The notes beneath the pieces are model-generated. The model made no database searches. It had not been told where the DNA came from and saw only the letters and a list, made by a program, of their open reading frames with translations. Both the position numbers and the translations under genes were made by a program. From the NCBI GenBank assembly GCA_025769875.1, contig JAGFNK010000916.1, positions 1 to 18,527 of the forward strand: 18,527 bases of DNA, in the 5' to 3' direction. Source of the DNA: Russula earlei (Eukaryota; Basidiomycota; Agaricomycetes; Russulales; Russulaceae). Below are positions 1 through 5,959 of this stretch, one piece after another. Numbering within the stretch: the stretch's first letter is position 1; every line of letters starts with the position of its first letter.

Positions 1-72
1 GGAACACCTGTACTGGTGCCTGTTCCTAAAAATGTTATGGTAAGAGATGAAGCGCTCACAGGCCAAAGCTAA
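1..72 (+). CDS. C-terminal end of an unidentified protein (partial)
   Basis: Frame 1 is open from the first base to a TAA at 70-72 and gives 23 residues beginning GTPVLVPVPKN and ending LTGQS. The gene starts outside the window. It is convergent with the small gene ending at 79, with only 6 bases between the stops and no hairpin between them. The fragment is too short to name a family. That it is a real gene end, not a chance open frame, is inferred from the sensible composition and the tight convergent spacing. Confidence 0.45.
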   Translation, partial: GTPVLVPVPKNVMVRDEALTGQS

Positions 73-78
73 GTATTG

Positions 79-354
79 TTAATGTGCTACTGTTACTGCC
101 TGCCTGGTAACCTCGTCATACAATTTCTGGCTCTCGTGGGTAAGCTTATCGAATCCAATATTTAATTGTGGGATGATTTCCATCAGGGTGTTGATCCTAC
201 CCTCCACATTCAGAAACTTGTTCAATACCACCACTTTCTTAGCCTCAAGTACACACCAGCCGCTCTGGAAGGTTCCCCTTTCATAACGCACCACGTACTC
301 TGACTGCCCCAGAATGTTCTCCAATTTATCCAAAGTTCCTTGCGTGTATTTCAT
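79..354 (-). CDS. Small conserved hypothetical protein, about 91 aa
   Basis: A soluble protein of 91 residues with no signal peptide or membrane segment. It has a central beta-rich stretch (YVVRYERGTFQSGWCVLEAKKVVVLNKF) and a helical end (INTLMEIIPQLN...). It resembles a small Bacteroidota-specific protein of unknown function that usually begins M-K-Y and shares the GxFxSGxCxLExKKVVVxNKF pattern; this is recalled, not searched. An in-frame ATG exists 12 codons further upstream at 390. The start at 354 is preferred because the family-like N-terminus begins there, an AGG lies just upstream, and a TAnnTTTG box at 395-388 would overlap the longer start. No function can be assigned. Confidence 0.7.
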   Translation of the reverse strand: MKYTQGTLDKLENILGQSEYVVRYERGTFQSGWCVLEAKKVVVLNKFLNVEGRINTLMEIIPQLNIGFDKLTHESQKLYDEVTRQAVTVAH

Positions 355-387
355 GCACCTATACCCCATTGGGGAATTTAGTTCCTT

Positions 388-395
388 CAAAGTTA
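388..395 (-). promoter_or_regulatory. Putative -7 promoter box of the small gene
   Basis: On the minus strand this reads TAACTTTG, an exact match to the Bacteroidota -7 consensus TAnnTTTG. Transcription would begin near 381, leaving a leader of about 27 bases before the ATG at 354. No clear TTG element is seen about 20 bases upstream, so the call is moderate. Confidence 0.4.
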
Positions 396-558
396 CTTAA
401 TCTGCCACTTTTCATTATATCCACTTATCCAGCGTCGTGGATAAAATTAATTAAATAGCCAGTTTGGCTGATGAAGCACACCAACAGCAAGCAATATAGC
501 ATTATCGCACAATGAGTGTAGGACCATCGTATAAGCACCCGGGGAACACCGGTTGGCC

Positions 559-602
559 CATGGGGTTGAGTTGCACCTGACATGGGGTTGACATGGGGTT
601 GA
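559..602. repeat. Three direct copies of CATGGGGTTGA
   Basis: The 11-mer CATGGGGTTGA occurs at 559-569, 581-591 and 592-602, the last two abutting. A decayed fourth (TATGGGC) follows at 603-609. The copies are exact. They are too short and too tightly packed for a CRISPR and lie outside any gene. Confidence 0.8.
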
Positions 603-704
603 TATGGGCTTATCCACATTTATACAGAGATTGCCACAAAAGTGTCACGCCAGCTGTATTAGCTTTCGCATGATCGAAAATACATATACGTATGGCAGAA
701 AGCT

Positions 705-744
705 TCTGCGTAAATCTGCGTGTCTTCAATCTGCGTCATCTGCG
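705..744. repeat. TCTGCG repeat cluster downstream of porX
   Basis: TCTGCG occurs four times (705-710, 715-720, 730-735, 739-744) with A/T-rich spacers, ending CATCTGCGGG just 6 bases beyond the porX stop. The pattern resembles dispersed intergenic repeats of the type ATCTGCGT-ATCTGCGGGA that I recall from other Bacteroidota genomes, but copy number cannot be tested here. It overlaps the start of a small hairpin (695-709). Confidence 0.55.
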
Positions 745-752
745 GGAAAAAA

Positions 753-2309
753 CTATTTGCTCACCATTTTTATCACCGGCACAATCATTTCTTCCAGGCT
801 AATACCGCCATGCTGGAACGTATTGCGATAATAATTTACATAATGGTTGTAATTATTGGGATAACACAAAAACCCGTCTTCTTTCGCAAAAATGAAGGAA
901 GAATTTACATTCGGCACGGGCAATCCTGCCTCCCTCGGGTCCTTAAAGGCCAATACATCCTTAGGCTCGTAATTGAGGTTACGGCCATGCTTATAACGAA
1001 GATTCGCCGTGGTTTGTTTGTCCCCGATCACCTTATACGGTGTTTTCACCCGAACAGAACCGTGATCTGTAGCAATGATCAGCCGGATATTCCTGTCCGC
1101 AATCTTTTTCAAAGCCTGGTGCAAAGCGCTATGCTCAAACCAGCTCCTCGTAATGCTACGGTAACTCACCTCATCGCCCGCCAATTCCTTTAATACTTCC
1201 ATCTCTGTACGGGCATGGCTCAACATATCCACAAAATTGTATACAATAATATTCAGGTCGTTATTAAGCAGGTTATGAATATTATTCACAAGGTTAGCCC
1301 CATCATGATGGTGAAGCACTTTTGTATAGCTTGTTTTGAGATCATCCCTTTTCATTCTCTTTAGCTGCGCCCGGAAGAATGCCTCTTCAAACAGGTTCTT
1401 CCCTCCCTCCTCCTCATCATTCTTCCACTCCAGGGGAAATTGCTTCTCAATATCTATCGGTAACAGCCCGCTAAAAATGGCATTACGGCTATATTGTGTA
1501 GCAGTAGGCAGTATGGAGTAAAATGTTTCTTCTTCCAATATACGAAAGCTTTCTGCAAAAATGGGTTGTATGGTTTTCCACTGATCCAGGCGTAAGTTAT
1601 CGATCAATATAAAAAAGGTAGGCGCCTCCTTATTAACATGCGGCATCACTTTATAGCGAAAAAGATTATGACTCATAATAGGTGCATCATCGCTTTTCGG
1701 ATGCATCCATTTTGCATAATTCTTACTGATAAACTTAAAGAATTCAGTATTCGCCTCATCCTTCTGCGAAGCAAGTATTTCGCGCATCTCGGGGCTATCG
1801 CTTTTCTCCATTTCCAGCTCCCAATACACCAGCTTCTTATAGATCTCCATCCATTCGTTATAATCAGGATTATTGTTCAGCGCCATAAACAGGTCCCTGA
1901 ACTGCTGCTGGTAAGCAGTGGTTGTTTTCTCCGCCACCAAACGCCTGTTATCAATGATCTTTTTCAGGCTCAGCAACACCTGGTTCGGGTTAACCGGCTT
2001 CAACAGGTAATCTGTTATCTGGCTGCCTATGGCATCATCCATCAGGCTCTCTGTCTCGTTTTTAGTGATCATTACCACCGGTATCTGCTGGTTAGCCTCC
2101 TTTATCCGGGCAAGCGTTTCCAGGCCTGTAATACCCGGCATACTTTCATCCAGCAATACCACATCTGCAATATTATCCTTCAGGAATTCAATGGCATCAA
2201 ATCCATTGGTAAAAGTGGTTACATCATATCCTTTATTCTCAAGAAACATTCTTTGCGATTGCAAACTTTCTATCTCATCATCTACCCAAACAATTTTTGC
2301 TAACGGCAT
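753..2309 (-). CDS. porX: PorX-type response regulator with PglZ domain
   Basis: A 518-residue cytoplasmic regulator of the type IX secretion system and gliding, normally paired with the PorY histidine kinase and SigP. Receiver domain (about 1-120): acid pocket D10/D11, phospho-acceptor D54 in VVLLDESMPG, T82 and K104. A helical linker follows. From about 205 to the end is a PglZ-like domain of the alkaline-phosphatase superfamily with candidate metal or catalytic residues D237, T271, H365, D415/H416 (ATDHGS) and H500 (QHGG). In characterised PorX proteins this domain hydrolyses oligonucleotides and binds zinc. All key residues appear intact and the length is normal. It is divergent from the HD-domain gene and no other T9SS gene is in the window. 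Confidence 0.95.
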   Translation of the reverse strand: MPLAKIVWVDDEIESLQSQRMFLENKGYDVTTFTNGFDAIEFLKDNIADVVLLDESMPGITGLETLARIKEANQQIPVVMITKNETESLMDDAIGSQITDYLLKPVNPNQVLLSLKKIIDNRRLVAEKTTTAYQQQFRDLFMALNNNPDYNEWMEIYKKLVYWELEMEKSDSPEMREILASQKDEANTEFFKFISKNYAKWMHPKSDDAPIMSHNLFRYKVMPHVNKEAPTFFILIDNLRLDQWKTIQPIFAESFRILEEETFYSILPTATQYSRNAIFSGLLPIDIEKQFPLEWKNDEEEGGKNLFEEAFFRAQLKRMKRDDLKTSYTKVLHHHDGANLVNNIHNLLNNDLNIIVYNFVDMLSHARTEMEVLKELAGDEVSYRSITRSWFEHSALHQALKKIADRNIRLIIATDHGSVRVKTPYKVIGDKQTTANLRYKHGRNLNYEPKDVLAFKDPREAGLPVPNVNSSFIFAKEDGFLCYPNNYNHYVNYYRNTFQHGGISLEEMIVPVIKMVSK

Positions 2310-2335
2310 ATGGTACGTGTTTAACTATCAATACT

Positions 2336-2343
2336 CAAATATA
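2336..2343 (-). promoter_or_regulatory. Putative -7 box for porX
   Basis: The minus strand reads TATATTTG, an exact TAnnTTTG match 26 bases upstream of the porX ATG at 2309. A TTG lies at 2360-2358 but only 14 bases upstream, shorter than the usual 19-21, so the -33 element is doubtful. Confidence 0.4.
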
Positions 2344-2364
2344 TTCGCATCCATGCACAAGTAG

Positions 2365-2372
2365 TACATTTG
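2365..2372 (+). promoter_or_regulatory. Putative -7 box for the HD-domain gene
   Basis: TACATTTG, an exact TAnnTTTG match, sits 29 bases before the ATG at 2402. It predicts a leader of about 20 bases and supports that start over an upstream in-frame ATG at 2297, which would overlap porX. It is 21 bases from the oppositely facing porX box, giving a compact back-to-back promoter pair. Confidence 0.5.
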
Positions 2373-2401
2373 ATAAAGGCTTTAACAAACTACCAACTTG
2401 C

Positions 2402-3619
2402 ATGGCTGTAAAAAGAAAGATCATCAACGACCCGGTATACGGCTTCATTACCATCAACGACCCGTTGATATTCGATATCATCTCCCATCCTTACTATCAA
2501 AGGTTGCGCCGTATTCATCAAATGGCCCTCGCCTTCCTCGTATACCCCGGAGCTGTACATACAAGACTGCATCATTCACTGGGTGCTTATCACCTCATGT
2601 GCCTCGCAGTAACGGAACTAAAAGCAAAAGGTACTGTTATTACGGAAGAAGAAGAAATAGCTGTAAAAGCAGGCATCCTGCTGCACGATGTAGGGCATGG
2701 CCCGTTTTCACATGCCCTCGAAAACAGGTTGGTTACAGGCATTCACCACGAGCAAATCAGTCTGCAGATTATGCAGGCCATGAACGAAGAGCTAAAAGGC
2801 CGGCTGAACACGGCAATTGCCATTTTTACAGATAACTATCCCAAACGATTCCTCCACCAGTTAATTAGCGGTCAGCTGGACGTTGACAGAATGGACTACT
2901 TAACAAGAGATAGTTTTTTTACAGGCGTAAGTGAAGGCGTAATCGGTTACGACCGGATAATAAAAATGCTGGTAGTACACGAAGGCGAATTAATGGTAGA
3001 AGAAAAGGGCATTTACAGTATTGAAAAGTTCCTGGTAGCCCGCCGCCAGATGTACTGGCAGGTATACCTCCACAAAACGGTATTAAGTGCAGAAAAGATG
3101 CTGGTACACATCCTCGAACGTGTTCGTGTGCTAAGCGCTACCGGAATAACCGATCTGAAAACCGGGGGTGCCACCGATTTCTTCCTCTACAATTATAGTT
3201 ATAACAGCCAAATGGACAGGGATACGCTTGATAAGTTCTGCCAGCTGGATGATGTTGATTTTTCTTTTGCCATAAAACGCTGGAGCCACCACCCGGATCG
3301 TGTATTAAGCCAGCTATGCTCACGCCTGCTAAACAGGCAATTGCTAAAAATAAAGCTACAGGCTGAGCCTTTTAACGAGAGTATGGTACAGGAAAAATTA
3401 CAGCAAGCCGCCACAGAGCTAGGCATCAGCCAGGAAGAAGCTGCCTATTTTGTGTTCACCGGCGAAGCCAATAATACCATGTATCGGGTACAGGATGAAA
3501 GAATTAACATACTTTTTAAAGACGGGTCTGTAAAGGATATTTCGGCTATTGACAACCCTTTAATTCATCAAACTATTTCTGCGCCCATCAAAAAATTCTA
3601 CATTTGTTCGTTCCGTTGA
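2402..3619 (+). CDS. HD-domain phosphohydrolase (dGTPase/SAMHD1-like)
   Basis: A 405-residue soluble HD-superfamily protein. It begins MAVKRKIINDPVYGFI and has the metal-site residues of the family: H57/H58 in RLHHSLG, H95-D96 in GILLHDVGHGPFSH, and D160/D162/D165 in GQLDVDRMDYLTRDS. The arrangement is that of deoxynucleoside-triphosphate phosphohydrolases and related SAMHD1-like proteins; the true substrate is not evident. In many Bacteroidota this gene sits directly before lpxD, as it does here (101-base gap, same strand). The longer frame starting at 2297 is rejected because its first 35 residues look unlike the family and overlap porX and the promoter boxes. Confidence 0.9.
   Translation: MAVKRKIINDPVYGFITINDPLIFDIISHPYYQRLRRIHQMALAFLVYPGAVHTRLHHSLGAYHLMCLAVTELKAKGTVITEEEEIAVKAGILLHDVGHGPFSHALENRLVTGIHHEQISLQIMQAMNEELKGRLNTAIAIFTDNYPKRFLHQLISGQLDVDRMDYLTRDSFFTGVSEGVIGYDRIIKMLVVHEGELMVEEKGIYSIEKFLVARRQMYWQVYLHKTVLSAEKMLVHILERVRVLSATGITDLKTGGATDFFLYNYSYNSQMDRDTLDKFCQLDDVDFSFAIKRWSHHPDRVLSQLCSRLLNRQLLKIKLQAEPFNESMVQEKLQQAATELGISQEEAAYFVFTGEANNTMYRVQDERINILFKDGSVKDISAIDNPLIHQTISAPIKKFYICSFR
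3599..3606 (+). promoter_or_regulatory. Possible promoter for lpxD inside the end of the HD gene
   Basis: TACATTTG matches TAnnTTTG exactly. It would start a transcript near 3613 and leave a leader of about 110 bases before lpxD. There is no good TTG at -33 and the bases also encode part of the HD protein's last residues, so chance occurrence is possible. Confidence 0.3.
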
Positions 3620-3720
3620 AGTTAAGCCGATTGGCGTGGGTCGTTTAGTTCCCTGTTGATTACTCACGTGAGATGGAATGATTAATACCGATGACCAATG
3701 ATTTAACCAACTTATTCATT

Positions 3721-4773
3721 ATGGAATTTACCGCGGCACAAATAGCCATGTTAATCAATGGCAAAGTAGAGGGAGATGCGAATGCTACCGTTGTTTCATT
3801 CGGCAAAATTGAAGAAGCACAACCAGGCCAGCTTGCCTTTCTCGCCAATCCCAAATACGAGGATTTCTTATATACAACCTGTGCTTCCATTATCATCATC
3901 AACGATAACCAGGAATTAAAACAACCTGTTAAAGCAACTTTATTACGCGTTCCTGATGCCTATACGGCTTTCGCCACACTGCTCACAAAGTACCAGGAGA
4001 TCATGACGCAGCAATTGACCGGCATACAACAACCTTCTTATATAGCCACCACAGCAAAACTGGGCAACAATGTATTTGTAGCAGCATTTGCACACATCGG
4101 AGAAAATGTACAGGTAGGCAATAATGTAAAGCTATTCCCCGGTGTAGTAGTGGGTAACAATGTACGTATTGCCGATAACACCATTCTACATGCAGGTGTG
4201 AAAATCTACCACGATTGCGTGATAGGGATGAATGTTACTATCCATGCAGGTAGTGTTATTGGCGGCGATGGGTTTGGCTTTGCACCACAGGCAGATGGCT
4301 CTTTTAAAAAGGTACCACAGATAGGCAATGTAGTAATTGAAGACTTCGTAGAGATTGGAGCCAATGCCACCATCGACAGGGCAACCATTGGGTCTACGTT
4401 AATAAAGAAAGGCGCCAAACTGGATAACCTGATACAAATAGCACATAATGTAGAAGTAGGGAATAATACCGTAATCGCTGCCCAGGCAGGTGTAAGCGGC
4501 AGTACCAAGATCGGTAATAATGCAATGATCGGCGGGCAAGCAGGCATTGTAGGGCATATTACACTCGCCGATGGCACCAAGGTCAACGCACAAAGTGGCG
4601 TAACAAAATCAATCAAAACACCTCATACAGCAGTCACCGGGTCACCCGCATTTGATTATACAGCCTCTCTCCGCAGCCAGGCACTAAGCCGCAGTTTACC
4701 AGGCCTGGAAAAACGTATACAGGAATTAGAGAAGATGGTGCAACAGTTGCTGGCAGAAAGAGTGATAGAATAA
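3721..4773 (+). CDS. lpxD: UDP-3-O-acylglucosamine N-acyltransferase LpxD
   Basis: A 350-residue acyltransferase of lipid A synthesis. It transfers a 3-hydroxyacyl chain from acyl carrier protein to the amino group of UDP-3-O-acylglucosamine in the cytoplasm. The N-terminal uridine-binding domain (about 1-100) is followed by a left-handed beta-helix of hexapeptide repeats (about 108-300), containing IGGDGFGF at 180-187 and the expected catalytic His242 in [11 protein letters not shown]. The C-terminus (about 325-350) is a short helix, as in the family. The start at 3721 ([18 protein letters not shown]) fits the family. An upstream ATG at 3691 would add ten unlike residues. Unusually, lpxC/fabZ and lpxA do not follow; the next genes are on the opposite strand. 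Confidence 0.95.
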   Translation: MEFTAAQIAMLINGKVEGDANATVVSFGKIEEAQPGQLAFLANPKYEDFLYTTCASIIIINDNQELKQPVKATLLRVPDAYTAFATLLTKYQEIMTQQLTGIQQPSYIATTAKLGNNVFVAAFAHIGENVQVGNNVKLFPGVVVGNNVRIADNTILHAGVKIYHDCVIGMNVTIHAGSVIGGDGFGFAPQADGSFKKVPQIGNVVIEDFVEIGANATIDRATIGSTLIKKGAKLDNLIQIAHNVEVGNNTVIAAQAGVSGSTKIGNNAMIGGQAGIVGHITLADGTKVNAQSGVTKSIKTPHTAVTGSPAFDYTASLRSQALSRSLPGLEKRIQELEKMVQQLLAERVIE

Positions 4774-4777
4774 ATAA

Positions 4778-5206
4778 CTACTTTTTATCCTTCTTAGGCA
4801 ATAAGCTGGCATCCGGTTCAATATGGAACAGGTATTTTACCACCAGCAGGAAAAACCCAAAGAAGTTAATGGTGGTTGAAGTGATCAGGGTAATCAATAC
4901 CTTATCAGATATTTCAAAGTTGAAGTATGCTATTCCATTAATGCACTTTAGCGAACTCGCAATAATGATCAAAAAAATAATACAGGTCCAAATACAGGTA
5001 AGTGTAAAAATATGATGCGCATACTTCTTTCTTTCCTGCCTGTTTTGCCTTAGCAATTCGTTGAATTCTTTTCTTGCTTTTACATCTTCCAGCTGGATGG
5101 CCTTATCCAGGTTCTCATCTACAAACACTTCCTCCGGTACCAATGCTGAAGAGCGATTAGTACTTTCATCCGTTATGGAGTTGATAAGGTTATTAAAAGA
5201 TGGCAT
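4778..5206 (-). CDS. Small two-TM membrane protein, candidate toxin partner of the Panacea protein
   Basis: 142 residues. Residues 1-60 are polar and charged, with a helical stretch at about 30-62 rich in E/K/R (likely coiled coil). Two membrane helices follow at about 66-87 and 103-127, and the end is a short lysine-rich tail. The second helix region (ISDKVLITLITSTTIN...) resembles a recurring C-terminal segment of small bacterial membrane proteins of unknown function. Its start lies 3 bases after the stop of the Panacea-domain gene, so the two are surely co-transcribed. Panacea proteins are known as antitoxins for diverse partners, some membrane-acting, so a membrane toxin or effector role is inferred, not shown. 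Its stop is 4 bases from the lpxD stop. Confidence 0.75.
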   Translation of the reverse strand: MPSFNNLINSITDESTNRSSALVPEEVFVDENLDKAIQLEDVKARKEFNELLRQNRQERKKYAHHIFTLTCIWTCIIFLIIIASSLKCINGIAYFNFEISDKVLITLITSTTINFFGFFLLVVKYLFHIEPDASLLPKKDKK

Positions 5207-5209
5207 ACG

Positions 5210-5689
5210 TTATTTCTCTAAAAACTGGCTGAAATAGGCGTTGATTTCTTCGTTGGGTATATTACAATCTGTTACGCCTTCTTTATAGTAGTTATACCAG
5301 GGAGAGCCTTCCTTGTGTGTCCAGTTAGATAACTGCGCAGCATTGATATTTTTGGTACTATCCCAGGTAAAAGCGATGGTTTCTTTCGCGTTTTCATCAA
5401 GGGCATTGATATTATAGCCACTATCTGAATTATCTGGGCTCAATATCCAATCGGTATCAGTAACAGGCTGGCTGCCATAAAACTTATACGTTTGATAAAT
5501 AGCGGGGATAACAGGACCATATTTCCATGCCTGGAACTGTTCCTTAACAAGAGGTTCGTTGTGTAAAATAAGATGAACACCCTGGGCAAAGTAGATCATC
5601 TTCTGCAACTTCATTTGTGTTACAGGATTGCCTTCATCAATAGCTTTTTTAACAAAGGCGTAGGCGATAAGTGAGGCGGGGTATGCCAT
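5210..5689 (-). CDS. Panacea-domain (DUF4065/SocA-like) protein, probable antitoxin
   Basis: A 159-residue soluble protein. Diagnostic features are KLQKMIYFAQGVHL near the N-terminus and the following FQAWKYGPVIPAIYQTYKFYG, both typical of the Panacea/DUF4065 (SocA-like) domain. The N-terminus MAYPASLIAYAFVKKA matches where the domain begins. An upstream ATG (5737) adds 16 hydrophobic residues and would lie upstream of the promoter-like elements, so 5689 is preferred. Members are antitoxins: SocA of Caulobacter is a proteolytic adaptor for SocB, and related proteins neutralise unrelated toxins. Here it precedes a two-TM protein by 3 bases in an operon. The pairing and antitoxin role are inferred from family and context. 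Confidence 0.85.
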   Translation of the reverse strand: MAYPASLIAYAFVKKAIDEGNPVTQMKLQKMIYFAQGVHLILHNEPLVKEQFQAWKYGPVIPAIYQTYKFYGSQPVTDTDWILSPDNSDSGYNINALDENAKETIAFTWDSTKNINAAQLSNWTHKEGSPWYNYYKEGVTDCNIPNEEINAYFSQFLEK

Positions 5690-5707
5690 AGAACTTGTTT
5701 TATCCCA

Positions 5708-5739
5708 TAAAGCTAAATAAATTAGTATTAAATACACAA
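5708..5739 (-). promoter_or_regulatory. Putative promoter of the Panacea operon
   Basis: On the minus strand TTG at 5739-5737, a 21-base spacer, and TAGCTTTA at 5715-5708 (7 of 8 to TAnnTTTG) form a plausible Bacteroidota promoter. Transcription would begin about 12 bases before the ATG at 5689. The surroundings are very A/T rich, which raises the chance-match rate. Confidence 0.4.
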
Positions 5740-5755
5740 TATTTTTAGTATTTAT

Positions 5756-5770
5756 TGCAAAATATTTGCA
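5756..5770. promoter_or_regulatory. Inverted repeat TGCAAA-ATA-TTTGCA upstream of the Panacea promoter
   Basis: A perfect 6-bp inverted repeat with a 3-base centre, about 20 bases upstream of the putative -33 element of the Panacea operon. It could be a regulator binding site. It occurs once, in A/T-rich DNA, so support is limited. Confidence 0.35.
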
Positions 5771-5843
5771 CTTTGGAGGGAAGCTCTACGCTACATTAAG
5801 TAGGTTGAACGTAGAAATAGCCACGAATAGCGCGCTAATGAGC

Positions 5844-5895
5844 ACTAATGAAGAAGTCCACGGGTGATCTGTTTCCCGTGGACTTCTTCATTAGT
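5844..5895. repeat. Perfect 21-bp inverted repeat with 10-base loop
   Basis: Left arm 5844-5864 (begins ACTAATGAAG, ends CCACGGG) and right arm 5875-5895 are exact reverse complements around the loop TGATCTGTTT. It lies 65 bases past the lyase stop and ahead of the Panacea operon, so a terminator for the lyase is the simplest role. However, no T-tract follows on either strand, and a perfect 21-bp stem is longer than most terminators. A mobile-element remnant or a protein-binding cruciform are alternatives. Confidence 0.8.
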
Positions 5896-5959
5896 ATTTC
5901 TTACCTGAACCACGCTCTTCCTCACATCATACCTCGTACATCTAACATCATCTATTCAT

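Larger units (their letters stand above)
355..752. other. Non-coding stretch with short repeats
   Basis: No convincing gene in about 400 bases. Open frames here are translations of the repeats or read into the porX antisense. It holds the small gene's promoter (388-395), three copies of CATGGGGTTGA (559-602) and a TCTGCG repeat cluster (705-744). It also has a 6-bp hairpin GCAGAA-AGC-TTCTGC at 695-709, on the downstream side of porX. No rho-independent terminator with a T-tract was found. Confidence 0.6.

Noticed and set aside
559..602. Possible small CRISPR-like array
   Set aside because: Units are 11 bases with spacers of 0-11 bases, and there are no cas genes nearby.
425..619. Minus-strand open frame of 64 codons in the repeat-rich gap
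   Set aside because: Its sequence is a translation of the CATGGGGTTGA repeats followed by a random hydrophobic stretch, with no start signal or family resemblance.
720..1193. Plus-strand open frame of 157 codons antisense to porX
   Set aside because: It lies inside the well-supported porX gene and shows no recognisable protein features.
4206..4616. Minus-strand open frame of 136 codons antisense to lpxD
   Set aside because: A shadow of the hexapeptide-repeat region of lpxD; the regular hydrophobic pattern comes from the repeat on the other strand.
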